The notes: a model not told the origin generated them from the sequence alone. A stretch of DNA of 64,000 nucleotides from Naematelia aurantialba (GCA_021527695.1 JAKFAO010000009.1:1116001-1180000), one strand, 5' to 3'. Numbered from the stretch's first letter, positions 1 through 12,906 are shown. Program-made: numbers and translations.

Positions 1-604
1 TCATGCACAAGCCACACCAACTCCGATATAGCCGCCATGGAAGCCACACCTTTTGTCCATCGATGCAGCCGAGTGCCACCACACCACTCATCGAGTCACA
101 GCCACTCATTGAGGTACAGCCACCTCCTGCCACTCTGCCATCCCGCTTGCCACTCTGCCACTGCGTTGCGATGGCAGTATGAGACGGGGTCAGTATGGGA
201 CGGGGACAGTATGACACGGGAGGCAGTGTGTATGGTATACGGTTGTCCACACCCCTCCTGCGAGACTGGCGACAAAAAGCGTGAGCGACGGCGATGCAGC
301 ACGGGAGTCTGATCGGCGGGGGTACTCGTACTCTCCGCCGCTTCTCCCTCCTCCGCACCCGCACCCGCTCCCGCATGTGTCCTGTCGACCGGTCTCACTT
401 GCCAGCGTTCGATGCTGACTGTGGTCGACACTGACGCTCTTCTTCCACCGTCCATGTCCCGTCTAAGCTCACAAGTTGTGTTCTTGTCTCTCATTGAGTG
501 CCTTCTCTCCATCCATCCTCTACCTATCTCCATTCACCGTGTCTCAGTTGATGCGTTCCTGCGCGGAGTGAAAGCTCCGTCGCTCCCGAAGATGGAGACA
601 GCGA

Positions 605-692
605 GGGGACGCTCTGACACTCTGACACTCACGCTCTGACACTCTGGCACTTTGATACTGACGGGAAGGACACCCACTGACGCTCTGACACT
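605..692. repeat. Degenerate tandem repeat of GCTCTGACACT-type units
   Basis: Several imperfect copies of a short CTCTGACACT-like unit run through this stretch, interrupted by diverged copies. No gene or regulatory role is visible. Confidence 0.55.
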
Positions 693-1180
693 GACAAAGC
701 GGCACTGCTAATTCCATTCCAGGGGACTGACTCGCTCTGCCCCGGGACCAGGGATATGGAACAGACACGGCACGAGACGAGACGAGACACGCCCAGGAAC
801 CTCTCCCGATCTCCGTACTCCTGGGTACTCGTAGTACGCCGAGGTACGCTACGTCCAAGACAAGGCACACGAGGTACCCAACATACGCAACGCCACGAAA
901 GGTTACCGGTGTTGGGCGGAGCTTGGACGGCGCTTGAACGGTCCTTGGACGGCGCTTGGGCAGCGGAAGGTTACGCCCCTCGACGCCATCGGCACCGCCA
1001 CCGAGCATCCACTCGCTTGGCACTCTCTCACTCTCCACATCCTTCACGCTTCACTCTCCGCATCACGGTTCACCCTGTGCGCTCCGTACTCTCCGTATCC
1101 TCAAATATCCAGGCTGCAAGGCGGCGCCGCCCTGGCTGCCTCGGATGACTCCTGGCGGCTCGGACGACTGGCGCGGTATG

Positions 1181-1316
1181 AGAAATTCAGTGTCCATATG
1201 AGAAATTCAGTGTCCATACGAGAAATTCACTGTCCATATGAGAAATTTAGTGTCCATAGAGATTTAGTGTCCGTATGAGAAATTCACTGTCCATATGAGA
1301 AATTCACTGTCCATAC
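1181..1316. repeat. Minisatellite, 20-bp unit, about 7 copies
   Basis: A 20-bp unit of the form AGAAATTCAGTGTCCATATG is repeated head to tail. Copies start at about 1181, 1201, 1221, 1241, 1259 (shortened), 1277 and 1297, and differ by single bases (CAGTG/CACTG, ATATG/ATACG). There are no spacers between copies. Confidence 0.85.
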
Positions 1317-1831
1317 GGGAAGCCGCCTTCTACCACCTCGGAACGTATGGCCGCTGCAACGCTCTCTGGCGGCTCGCATGACTTATGCTGCCTCGGCACT
1401 TCTCGCGGCTCGCATGGTGATACCTGCATTCAGCTCGCCAGTGCCACATTCAGCTCAGTGCCCAGGTTCCAGAGCCACCTAGGCGCCGGTACTCGGATGT
1501 TTCAGAGAGCTCATTGCGCTCAGAGCCACTGTGCGTCCTGGCGTCGGCGTGCACAGCTGCATGAGACCACAACAAACGGCCAGCCATGTTTCACTCCGGG
1601 GCATCAATCGTAACTCGTCGTTTACACACCACTCGGCCCCACCCGACCTCTGCGAGCCTCAAACCTGCCGCCGGCGCCTCAACCTCCAGTCCCCATCCTA
1701 CCAGCCGGCGCCCTCGACCGTTTTGCATTAATATACATCGCGCTTCCATTCTGCTTCTGAAACCCATCAGCATCACCACGGGCGCACGGAGACGATGGGA
1801 AGATTGTCCTGAATATTATTCGGTAAAGCGG

Positions 1832-3352
1832 TCACAGAGGCGCTGGTCGGCGCATATGGCGTTGACAGGCCAGGCAAGTTCATAACGACAAAGACAAGGG
1901 TGGTTATGGGCCGTGAGTTGCGGGAAAGGAAGAGAAGGGGAAGGGGAAGAGGGGGAAGAAAGACAAAGGGAAGGAAGAAAGAAATGGGAAAGAAAGAAAT
2001 GGGAAAGAAACCGAGGGCGGAAATAAGACCGGGGAAGAAAGAGGAGAGCGCAACAACTCACGAGAGAACAGCGCAAACCCCGCCGCGAGGAGCACTGCCA
2101 GCACTCCGAGCCCAGCCAGCGCGACTACGCTCGCCTGCCAGGCAAACGCCGGCCCGTGCCCTGCCGCCGCTACCGCCGCCTCTGGATCGTCGTTGAGGAT
2201 GATGACCGAGACGTCGCCCTTTTCGTACTTTTCGTACCCGTGTGGCGAGGCGTCGTCGGGCGGCGGGGAGAGTTTGCCTCGTTTGGTCGGCGAGGAGATC
2301 AGTGAGTGGAGGAATGATCGGGGCGAGCGGGTGGTGTGGGAATTGGTGGAGCGGGGGGTGTGTGGGTTGGCAGAGCCTGGGATGTGGGAGATGGGCGATC
2401 GGGTGTTGTGGCTGCTGGCGTTGGCGTTGGCGTTGGGGAGGCGAGCAGGGTGGGGCGCGTGTGCGTGTGAGATTTTGTGTGAGCCTGGGGTGGGGGATCC
2501 TATGCTGGGTGGTCGGGTGGGGAGAGCTGAGCGAATGCTATTGGGTGACCGCGGGAGGCGGCCTGACGATGTGCTGTTGCTAGGCGATCGTGGAAGGGCA
2601 GAGGGTGTGGGGTAAGGATGAGATGGCTCGATGGTCGGGACGAGATGCGCATAGGCGCCACTGGCCGCACTGGCACTGGTGGCACTGACCGTGCTGGGCG
2701 GGGTGGTCGCCCTGACCGCTGGGGAGTGTGGATGATCGGAGATCGTCGGGATCGCTGCGTGATGGGCGGGCGGGGCATGCAGCAAGCTGGCGTACGGTGC
2801 GGAGGGGAGGTACGGATCGAGAGTCGAGGACCAGGGCGTTCGTGGGAAACCCCGCGTGGACGGCACCGCCATCGACACGCCGCTGGCCAACACCCCCGAC
2901 ACGCTGGGTGTTGCGACCGTCGACGTCGACGTTGACGTTGGCGGCTGGGTGTTGCGCACGCAGGGACCGCCAGGGTACGCAGGGTACGTGGCGTGTGCAG
3001 GCGTGAATGTCGATGCGTGCTCTTGCCGCAGCGCTGCGAGTCGAGGCGTGGCGGCGGCAGAGTGGCTCCGCAGGCCGGCGTCGTCGGAAAACCTGCGCGA
3101 GCTCATTGATCCCCCGGCACCAGCCACCCTTTCCGGCCGATACGATACGTTGCTCGCACGACCCGCTGCACCATCGTTCCCACCCACACCCGCCACATTG
3201 TCTGTGAGTATGTCCACGCCCGCTGGCCGGGCACAATCCAGCTCCCCGTCGCCTCTCATCAAGCGCATGGTGGTTGTGTCGCCGCCGCCGCCGCTCACTC
3301 CGGGACCCAGCGAGTGTCGTCGCCTTTCGTCTCTGGTGAGTCTCGTGGCCAT
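1832..3352 (-). CDS. Ser/Pro-rich protein with a C-terminal membrane segment (hypothetical)
   Basis: I do not recognise the family. The ATG at 3352 (protein begins MATRLTRDERRRHSLGPG) is preferred over an in-frame start 80 codons upstream, which reads like untranslated sequence. Residues 1 to about 395 are rich in Ser, Pro, Thr and His and look disordered. Near the C-terminus is one hydrophobic segment (ASVVALAGLGVLAVLLAAGF). I infer an intron from 2061 down to 1843: donor GTGAGT, a long polypyrimidine tract and no AG dinucleotide until the acceptor CAG. The exons would be 2062-3352 and 1832-1842, giving 433 residues and a tail of only a few residues after the membrane helix, as in tail-anchored proteins. 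Without splicing the frame runs to 1904 and adds about 45 Phe/Ser/Pro residues read from the pyrimidine tract, which seems unlikely. Confidence 0.55.
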
Positions 3353-4919
3353 CGTGATATCGTCTGCGGTCGAGTCCAAATCAACGCTGCGTCTGTATCG
3401 CTGCCCCTCGTCGCATCGGAGTGGAACGGACTCGCCGAGGAAACAAGTCGGGGAATGTATAGACGGGGAGTAAGTATAGCACTGGGTAATGTGATGTGTG
3501 CCGAGAGTAGGAATCTCGCCGTGAATCAAAGAAGCACCCTTCGTCCAAACACTCTCTCGACCGCCCGCCAGGTCGAGATGGATATTATTCACAGAGTCAG
3601 AGGACCGAGATTAGAACGATTACAATGAGACATTTCCCACTAGTAATTTCTCATCGAACTCCGGACATTTTTCCTTTCTATTTCACAAAACAAAGCGGTG
3701 GTGGTCCCAAAAAACAGCGCGTCGAGTGACGTAGCAAGGCACGCTAAGGGGGAAACGCCAGGGGAGCGAGAGAGGCGGTGGCCCGCGGGCCGCCACGGCG
3801 CGCCGCTATTTGGCGTGTGATACCCCCGAGTTTCACGCTACTGCAATCGTGCCCTGGCTTCTCACCCTGCAGGCGACCGAGGAGGGAGGGAGGGGAGGAG
3901 GGAGGGGAGGAGGGGGAGGGGAATGCACCCTGGAGAGGGGGAGGCAGGAGACAGGAGGCAGGACGAAGGAGAGACTGGAGGAGGGTGCGCAGAAGCTTAG
4001 AGAGGCAGAAGCTTAAGTAAGGGGAGGGAGACAGCAAGCCGATCGTCGTCCGCAGGGACGAAGCGGAGGTCGAGGGGTTACGACGAAGACGAGGGCCCTT
4101 TGAGGCTGACATCATCCCTTTGTTTCCGCTGTGTTTGGAGTGTACCCTGCGGGCCAGGAAGCAGACATCCAGGGTGAGAAGCGAGAGTTCAGCTGCAACG
4201 TACCCTCCTGGCACATGACCGGGTAACATGCATTTGCAAAGGGGCTGCTACTAAGCTACTAACTCCTGGCCAGCACGGCAGCAGGGCGACGCGAGGAGAC
4301 GCCACTCACTGGGGGTGCTTGGCATGTACCCCAGCGTCGTACGCCAATTGTTTCTGGGTCTTGCTCGGTTTTGGTTGTTCTGGTTCCAGCGGCTGTAGCG
4401 GCTGTGTTACAGGCGCTGTAGCGACCGAGGTGACCGATCGAGCGGAATGGACACTTTGCGTGTCCGCGGGAAATGCGCAAGATATTACCGCTTGGCTGTC
4501 AATGGCACAATTCCGACCTAAGTGGAGTTTGCAGATCCTGACTAGGACAGGGGCGACCAGGGCGGGAGACGGCAGCGACGGCAGGTCGCTCGCTTGCCGC
4601 CGTCGGGCCGGGCAGCGTCTCGACGTCTAAACGAGTCTGGCCAAAGAGTAGCCATGCGCTCGAGCTATTTCCCCACTACGCGTGCCGACTCGACATGGCC
4701 AGGCAAGGCACGACGGGCTACTCAGAGGCGAACACCGTAGCATAGCGCCGATCCTTGCGACACCCGCAGCCAGCACTGGCGAAACCTGGGGGAAACTGCC
4801 AGGGTCCACTCGGAAGCTAGGGGCCGGTTATTCGGTAGAGTCTTAAAGTCCAGCTTGTCGTCGGAAGCAAACTCCGCTGGGCGGTCTGGAAGCGCCAGGA
4901 AACTCGGCGTGGTTGCTCT

Positions 4920-5010
4920 GGGCTCTGGATGGCTCTGGAATGGCTTTGGATGGGTTCTGGAATGGCCTTGGATGGGTTCTGGAATGGGCTGGAATGGCTC
5001 TGGAATGGTT
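4920..5010. repeat. Imperfect tandem repeat, TGGGTTCTGGAATGG-type units
   Basis: Units of about 20 bp built from GGTTCTGGAATGGC and GGCTCTGGAATGGC are repeated about four times with variation. No coding support. Confidence 0.6.
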
Positions 5011-5261
5011 CTCGTAGACGTCTACACTTTGCAAACTCGCAGCAAGACGCCACTGGAGCAAGCATGAGTCAAAGTAGATTCGGATCGACGATCAGTTACG
5101 ACCCCGGCCGACGACTGTCAGGCCGACAAATGTCAGGTTGATGATGATGATCTTCGATGATGGAGTTCGAGATGGGGGATGGCCGGTCGAAATGGCCGGT
5201 TGACCAGGACGTTGACAACACCTGCTGACGATCGCCGATAGCCCGTCAGAGTTAGGCAGAC

Positions 5262-5312
5262 AGGGTCAGGGAGACAGGGAGACAGGGAGATAGGGACACG
5301 GACAGGGACATT
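5262..5312. repeat. Short GGGAGACA tandem repeat
   Basis: Repeated GGGAGACA/GGGAGATA units, grading into looser GGACAGGA-type sequence up to about 5470. A simple-sequence patch in the gene-poor region. Confidence 0.5.
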
Positions 5313-8300
5313 AGACTGCGCAGATAAGAACGAGGTACCTGTAGTGCACGGGACGGGAGGCTGAACCCAGGTCGGGCAGGACACAGGACCAGGACGGACA
5401 GAACAGTAGGTGGACCAAGACGGACAGGACACAGAATCTAGGATACGGAAGATAGGATACAGGGGTAAGGTAGAGCTGTAAGGCCGTAATATTCGCCGCG
5501 GTTGCAGCTGTGGACAGTCGATTCCGCGCCTCGGCTCTGTCTTGTGCTTCTCCCTTCCGCTTTCTACTGAGGAGGCGTCGACACAGAGGCAGGCAGCAAT
5601 AGACGGCGTAGAATGCACACGATGGTGTAAGTGTCTCGTGCGTGCGACTTTCTGCACTCGCGGCATCGCCGATTGCGAAACACCATCGCCGTTATCATAC
5701 CGGGACGAGGCTACCACTCTGGCGCGAGCGAGTAGTACCCGTTCGGTGCCCTACCTGCGCTTCATTGTATAATACACTATAAGAATCAGTCCACTCATTC
5801 TACAATTAAACATACGTGGGATCTCCGAAATCGTCTCCGACAAAGAGCAAGACGAAACCTTGTTCCGCACCTCCACGCTTCCACCTACGCAGGTGCGTAC
5901 CTGGGATCTCGTATCCCTAGCTGCCCCAAGTCCTCCCTTCTCCTTCGGACTCGCTCCGTCTTCCCTTCTTCGGCCTCCCTTCCGCTTCCCTTCGTCGGAC
6001 TCCCTAGCCTCTTCCGTCGTTCGGACCGACCCACTATCCCGCGCCCGCCCTCTACCCTCCTTGTCCCCTCCAACACCCTGGCGAGTGGTACCTCCTCGCG
6101 GCAGGGCACGTGATCCATCGTACTAAAAGTCACTGAAATCGTCCTAAAAGTCACTGAAGTCATACTGAAGTCATAGCGTAGTCATATTCGTATTCGCAGC
6201 CGTGGTCGTAGTCGGAGTCACACACAGTCTGGTCCTCCGGAAACCAGCCGCCAAGCCCTGCCGTGCCGGCCTTTTTACATTCTCGGCATTACGGCAGCAT
6301 TTGTTTCCGACGTTGGCACTCGTCGACAGCCACAACGGCGAGCTGTCGACGTCGCTGCTGGCAACTACACCCGCAAGCTGTCCTTACGGCGCTCTGCGAT
6401 AACCATACGAGAACCGTTACAAACTCCCAAAGTCTGGATTCCCTCGTCGCATCGCAAGACGGTGCAGTCCTTGGATCTTGCTACATCCAGCTTCTCCGTC
6501 CAGCCACACTCGAGCCTTCCCTCGAGCGCAGTGCCCGGGTCCGAGTGTCTCGTCGGCCCCGTAGGTCTCGAATTAAAATACTCTACGACAGTACCAGGCA
6601 GTCCATTTGCCATCAGTCACCTTTGTATACATTTCAGCGACATCCCGCGCAACCCTCTTGGCTACGGGTGGACGTCCGTTCCCGGCACATAGGAGAAACA
6701 GAAATCGGGAAAAATAATTCCAAACGACGCAGAAAGTGGCCAGAGACAGTCGCGAGTGCGAGAGTCGACTGGTGGATATAATCGAGAATCGGCAGCGGCC
6801 TGTAGTCGTACTTCATTAACGATACAGTGAGCACCGCGACCGATCAGCGGATTGTGGGCGTCTTGCACCACGCGTTACGCTCGCTGGTCGTTTGAAGCAG
6901 CCGGCATCTGCTTCACCTATACCGTCATTACGGCTGGCCCGGGCGGATTCCCAATCGTCAATACTACCCCGTGCCCCGATCACCTGCCCCCCCGGGCTGG
7001 CCCCGCCTGCTTGGTCTCGCATAGACAAGTTGTGTACTTGCTACCCCTGTTGCCCTGCGTTGTGTCGTGTTGGTGTGTTCGTTGCGAGTCTATGTGTGTG
7101 CGGTTGCGTGTGGACGTGTCCATCGTCGATTTTCGTTCCGCATCGCAAACGCGATTTGGTCACCCACAGCAAAAGTAGACAGAGCAAAAGAGAGCACGAG
7201 CAAGCGAAACGAGAAGAGCAAGCACAACCAGCAGAGCGAGCCTAGGAAACAGAACAGCATCACGCGTGCTGGCCAGGCTCGCCCGACGGCAAGTGAGCGT
7301 CTCTTGCCTCTGTTGTCGGAGATCTGTACCCGTTGCCGACGACCTCGACTCGTTCCATCAACCAACCACTCTCTACCATGGCCAATCGAGATCCTCGTCG
7401 CCGCCTTGACCGAGCTCCACACCTGCGGTCTATCCTTTGTACCATCGCGGCCTCCCTTTCCCTGTTGCTTTGACGCTCCTTTCGGTCCCTGTCCCTGTCC
7501 CTCCCTTTTGGCTGTGTTTGAGTCTCGCCCCCGGGCGCGGGCGCAGTTGGAGTGTGATCATCAGAGCAGTGTCACGCGATGTCTGTTTTTCGGATCATTT
7601 CATCTCTTGCTCAGACTCGCGTGCGATCATCGAGGACGGGCTGACATTCAGTCTCTCAGTCGGCGTTGTCTCTTCACCACGACTTGTCGCACCTCGCGCA
7701 TGTCAATCCACGCAACGTCGATACTCGTATTGATCGCAAAAAAAACCTCGCACCACTCGTCTTAGAGGAGACAAACGAACAAGCTCGGCACTGGCGTCAG
7801 TCAACTCGACGTCGCACCGTGAGTTCTTTTCCGCCAGGATGAGTTTTTGGGGGATCGCATCCCCACTGCTTCGAAATCTGCGTCCGTCTCCGTCTCTCCA
7901 TTGTGTCCTTGGGAGTGCGTCTTTTGTGGCTTGACATACGCCCTGCGATGGCTCTTGCTACCGCCGTCCTATCTCCCGCGTCCTTGCTTCGCTGTTGCGG
8001 CTTGTCGGGAGACTCGACTCTCTTGTAATACTTGCATCCATCCTGTACATCGGAGCTTGGGGACGATGCGGCGCGGGTCGGAACTGAGATCTGGATACCC
8101 GTTTAACTCTGACCCCATCCCCCACATGTCCAGTTTTTGGTTGCCCCAGCTGGCCCCCTTTGGCGTCAACCTGCTGTCGTCCGCTCTGTCGCTTTCCACT
8201 CTGTTGCTTTCCGCTCTATCCCCTCTCAGCTGCTGCCCCCCCCATACATATACTCGCTGCTACGTAGAGCCTGCATGCTGCAACGTCTTTCTGGTCCGCG

Positions 8301-8629
8301 CGCTTCCGACAAAGACGCCATAAACTCGTATTCGCCCGGGGGTTCTTTTTTTCTAAACCTTTTATCGAGATACGTCATCCCTTTTTGGGAAATTATTCCC
8401 CCCCCCAATCCCTTTCTTTCCTTCCTTCCATTGTTCCTTGCTCCGTGTTGCTTGTACTGGCTGGTCCCATTCTCTCCTTTCATGCTTTGACACTTGTTCG
8501 TATCGACCTTTGTCCCTCTGCCGACGACAACTACCCCTCGTATCGACGCGCATCGCTCGACCGAGCTTCATGGCCTACATGTTATCGCACCGCTGACTCA
8601 TTCCCGTCTCAAGGCCTACGCAGTCCGAG

Positions 8630-11600
8630 ATGCCCTACGCCACTCCCACTTCAGCGCTACCCTCTGCTCCAGGTCACAATCCCGTCCCAGTCCGTAAGAC
8701 CAACGGCCACCTCACCCCTCCACGCCATATTGAGGATGTCGAATCTGGACCGAGCAACTACGCGACGGGACCGATGCCAGGCATACCGAGGCGGTCCTCC
8801 TCTCACCACGGTAGCGGCACGTCCACCCCTCGCCGCCTAGGCTCGCCCGCGCTTTCCAGGCAGACAAGCGCGACACGCCACTTGTCTCCTGCGTCGCGAC
8901 CGATGGAAGGTCTCCCTCGGCGTTCGCACTTGGGTCAAGGACATGGCGCCGTGGGAGTGCCAGGATTGCCAAGTGGGCGCGCAGAGGAACCAGACTCTCT
9001 AGGACTCAAGCTGCTTCCCTCCCCTACCAAGGCACCGACCATGCAGCGCGGCCTCAAAGATTCCATGAGCTCCACCTCGACCGTTGATAGCCCACCCCCG
9101 TCCACTCCCGCCGACGAGTTCCCAACTCACGACGACCCGCCACCGGACACTGCGAAACCCAGTCCTAGTGTGCCGTTTCCCGACTTTGAGCCGCCGCAGT
9201 TCAAGAACATTCATCACCACCTACCCCGCCTGATCTCTCCTTCCCATCCGACGCTCACCTTTCAGCGACGCAGCTCTTCTGAACGCAATCACGCGCACTA
9301 CCGCCAATCAGCACACGGCCACTCTGGCTCTCTGCAAATCAACCTTCCTGGATCGGTCTCGGCATCTCATCTCACTCCACATGCGCCATCATCCTTACCT
9401 CTCCGCCCGTCAGGGAGCATGGTGCGCAAAAAGTCGGGCGAAGTCGTCAAGCCGTCCCTCAAAGTTCGTTCCATGTCAACACCTGATCTGTCGAGGCAAG
9501 CGGACGGATCCGAACCGAATTCCCCAGAGGGCGAGTACGATCGCCAGTTTCCCGAGGAACGATCCAAGTCGGTGCGATTCGCAGGCGATAACGAGAATGA
9601 CGAGCGTGGCTTGGAGAACGTCGTGCTGTTCTTGCGCGAACAAAAGGTCACTGCAGTCAGCAAGGCGGCGGACGGCGGTGCACTCACCGAGACCGAGACG
9701 GAACGAGACAGCGAGAGGGATGCCTCGGACTTCGTGCAATTCCGAACCCGACGCAACGCTGCTGCTCGGGCGAGAGACGAAGAGGCTGGATATGAGCTAG
9801 AAGGCGGAAGTCGAGTGCCAAGGACAAGAGTCGATTTTGCACCTGATGGCAGGGCGTCGCTGCTGTCCGAGAATGTCGTGCTGGAACGCGTCGAGTTGGT
9901 CAACAACATGGGTCATCTCAGTTTGAAGGGCCAGGCCCTCGTGCGCAACGTCGCGTTCCAGAAATGGGTCGCTGTGAGGTTTACTATGGACCACTGGCAG
10001 TGAGTGTCTCGTTTCCTATTCAAAAAGTCTGTGCCCGAGGAGTCTCGTGACCAACGAGTCCCGCACCAAGACCCTCGCTCGCAAGAGGACTTGCACCCTT
10101 CGACACAGCGCCTGAAACATCTCGGACACCTGGAGCTGATGTGAACAGAACCGTATCGGAGACGTCTGGTGTTCACCTCGTGCACATTCCATCTTCAACG
10201 ACGGGCGATGAAGGATGGGATCGGTTCTCCTTCACCATCAAACTCGACGACTACAAGCGCAAGCTGGAGGAGCGTCAGCTCATCCTCTGCATTCGATTCT
10301 CGGTTGAAGATAAGGTATGGTGGGACTCGAACAACGGCATGAACTACAACTTCAACTTCAAGAAGCTTGCCCCGAAACGGCCACCGCGCGTCTCTGGTCC
10401 GGCGGCGTTTGGTGGTGGGTTTATGCGTCTCCATGACGCCGAGACTACGAATCTACCCGGCCTCAAGTCCAATCGACACGGTTCGACAGCAGCCGCAGAG
10501 ATTCATCGCGCCTTTGGCACGTCGGAAAAGACCACCGGTCCGCGCAGCTGGGTCTTTCCTAAACCGACTGACAGCGGGCCGCCGTCGGGTCGCGACTCGC
10601 CCGTTCCGTTGCCTGCACCAGCAGCTTCGTTCCGAGCGCCTGCGGTGCCCGATCCACACTCGTATCTTTCGTTGTCTGCCAAGTACTGCGCTCCATCGCC
10701 CCCACAGTCGCCACCAAAAGAGCACTCGAAACAGATTCTAAACGCAGACGCTCCTTATATCTTGTCCCCGGAACCTGCTATTAGCGAGAGCACAACCATG
10801 GTGAACACTGCGGATGTCCAAACGCCAGTGAAAGTCACCCCCGAAAAGGGTCACGAACGCCGCAGTAGCTGGAACGGTAAGCCCGGTGGCGACTGGGAGT
10901 CGTTCTCAAAAGCCATGGAGGCGGTCGAGTTTGCACACGACGACACAGCAGTAGACTCGACAGATGGCGAGTCGACACCGATCGCTCCTGGATCCCGATC
11001 CCCGGCTCTCAAGGCTGAGGTGGACAGCGCAGGCTCATCTCCAGAGGCTGCGCCGAGATCGCTGGGTCTGAAGCGGTCCGCGAGCAACTTGCGCGAACTC
11101 CTTGCGGATGGCGGCGGTCTCATCACGCCGCCCTCTAGCAACCTGTCCTCCCCGCCCTCGCCTGCTGATCCCGACCTTCTCGTTGTGCCAATCTCGCCTT
11201 CTCCCTCCATGTCTACTGGAGAGTCGTCGCCTATCAATACTATTGGTAGTGACTCGACTGCCGACTTGTCGAGCTGGAACAGCAGTGCCCCAGACAGGGA
11301 AGAGAGGGGCAGGCGGGCCTTTTCGCAGAGTGACTACAAGACGCTGAGCAACTCGTACCAGGAATTCGTAAGTGGTTCTTTGTGGTGCGACGTGGATAGC
11401 GCTAAAGCCGCTTACAGCTTGATCGCTTTTGCTTCTTCCAGTCACCGCGTGCGACGCCGATAGACGATCAAGTGTATGCTCGGTCCATGTTCATACCGAC
11501 GTCTGGGACTGCGTCGCCCAGCGGCTTCCCATTCTACTCTAGCAACTCGTCCAACTCGCCGCGAGGTACGCCCACCCCGACGAGGCATTACGACTCGGCG

Positions 11601-11747
11601 CAAGACGCATTCAACTTTTTCCCTCAAGAGCCGGTGCAGAATGGTGCGACGACACCGAGGGCGTCGCCTCCGATCGCTCCGCCAGCCTGGACGAGTCAGC
11701 TTCATGGGCCGACGGGGACGCCTCCTCCCGTAACCGAGGCGAACTGA
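8630..11747 (+). CDS. Protein phosphatase 1 glycogen-targeting regulatory subunit (CBM21 domain, Gac1/PPP1R3-like)
   Basis: This protein is expected to bring type-1 protein phosphatase (Glc7) to glycogen and so control glycogen synthase. The exons are 8630-9999, 10149-11367 and 11442-11747; both introns have GT-AG ends and join in phase, giving 964 residues. A Ser/Pro-rich N-terminal half carries the PP1-docking RVxF motif as KSVRF at residues 313-317. A CBM21 domain follows at about 415-525: it begins VVLERVELVNNMGHLSLKG, continues with AVRFTMDHWQT across the first splice junction, and ends with the hallmark WWDSNNGMNYNFNF. The C-terminal 430 residues are Ser/Pro-rich and probably disordered. 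The assignment to CBM21 plus RVxF is firm. Which yeast paralogue (Gac1, Pig1, Pig2, Gip2) it matches best cannot be said. Confidence 0.9.
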
Positions 11748-12906
11748 GGCGCGTACCAAGATTTTCACTCCCTTGAGCCACGGCCGAGGCTTTCTTGGGT
11801 CGTTTCTTTGCCGATTGTCATGTTGGCCGTGGTCGATTTCCCTGTGCCTCTCTATCTCGTGCTACGACCGTCGCACTTTGTTTTGTCGCACCGCTGTGAT
11901 GTGGTGACGACGTGTACGTTGGAATATGTTGGAACGGTTATTCACTCACTCGTTCAACCGATACAATCGATCGATACCCGTTCTGTCTGCTGTCGACTTG
12001 TCGATACCATGGATGCTCGTGATTGTCGACTTGTCGATACCATGATGCTCGTGATCCTGCTATCGTCCAACGGATGCTATCCCTACTTGTGATGTCTGCT
12101 ATCGTCGGTAGTCTTTTCTGCCTTGTCTCGTGTAGCCCTTTGACTGGATGCTTGTCTGACTAGCTTTTCTCGTTTGCCGAATAGAAAGACATGTGTTTAC
12201 TTTACACTTGGAACTGTTGCATAGCATGCATTGATGTTGTCTGGCTGTGGGTGTGCATGTATCTCGCCGCTGCAAGGAGGGTGGATGTGTAGACGGTGTG
12301 GATGGTAGATAGTATATAGATAGTAGACGAAGAGGCAGAGACAGAGATTGACACGTGCTCAGTCAGGCACCGCCAGACGAGACATGTCCGCTGCGTGTCA
12401 CTCTTTCAAATGCACATTGCTTGTCGGCGTCGGTTGATACTCGAGCTTCAGGCGGGGTATCCTAGACACCAGGGATACATAGTCGGACAGTGAGTCGCAG
12501 GATAGGCAAGGGAAGAGGTGATAGGTGATAGGTCATTGGTAAGGAACGGAAATAAGAAATCAGAAATAACAAAGAGGAAATTGGAGAAAGGAGAAAGGAG
12601 TCAGGAAAGGACAAGGCAGGGTGTCAAGGATCGACGGGAGCCGGCAGCTGCTGGGTCAGTGCGACATCGGTGCGGCAGTGCGGTAGTGCGCAGGTGGTGC
12701 CGGTAGCTTTTGCGGCGTTGCGGGCCATAGCGACGACGACGACGGCCAAACGACAAGACACACCACACAGCGACAAAGTCCAAACACTTACACAAAGACA
12801 ACGGCAAAGACATCGACAACGACATCGACAACGACATCGACAACGACATCGACAAAGGCAATACGACGACCCATCGACGAGAACCGTGTAACGGCGACCA
12901 CGCAGC
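11748..12906. other. Intergenic region between the PP1 subunit and ALG5
   Basis: Presumed 3' end of the upstream gene and promoter of ALG5. It holds a roughly 30-bp direct duplication near 11990-12052 (TGTCGACTTGTCGATACCATG core) and a simple repeat at 12811-12854. No gene is seen. Confidence 0.5.
12811..12854. repeat. Tandem repeat of CGACAACGACAT (12 bp, about 3.7 copies)
   Basis: Perfect 12-bp units lie about 50 bp upstream of the ALG5 start codon, within the likely 5' leader. Confidence 0.75.

Larger units (their letters stand above)
1..1831. other. Gene-free left flank
   Basis: I see no convincing gene here. Short open frames exist on both strands but lack recognisable domains and have low-complexity composition. 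The stretch holds two tandem-repeat patches, listed separately: CTCTGACA-like units near 605-690 and a 20-bp unit at 1181-1316. It could carry the 3' end of a gene lying outside the window, but nothing supports that directly. Confidence 0.5.
3353..8629. other. Long gene-poor region (5.3 kb)
   Basis: No open frame here shows a domain, a plausible splice-linked continuation or protein-like composition. The right half (about 7000-8629) is pyrimidine-rich on the plus strand, with C-runs near 8232 and 8399, and may hold the promoter and a long 5' untranslated region of the PP1-subunit gene starting at 8630. Short repeats occur at 4920-5010 and 5262-5470. An unrecognised lineage-specific gene or a non-coding RNA cannot be excluded. 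Confidence 0.45.

Noticed and set aside
1181..1316. CRISPR-like direct repeats
   Set aside because: Copies are contiguous with no spacers and the genome is eukaryotic; it is a minisatellite.
1904..2055. Phe/Ser/Pro-rich C-terminus of the minus-strand frame ending at 1904
   Set aside because: This is a translated polypyrimidine tract following a GTGAGT donor, more likely intron.
3744..4630. Open frames of 100-160 codons
   Set aside because: No domain, no conserved pattern and no splice-linked neighbours; likely chance frames in GC-rich DNA.
7067..8490. Several overlapping plus-strand frames up to 232 codons
   Set aside because: Cys/Ser/Arg-rich chance frames in pyrimidine-rich sequence upstream of the PP1-subunit gene.
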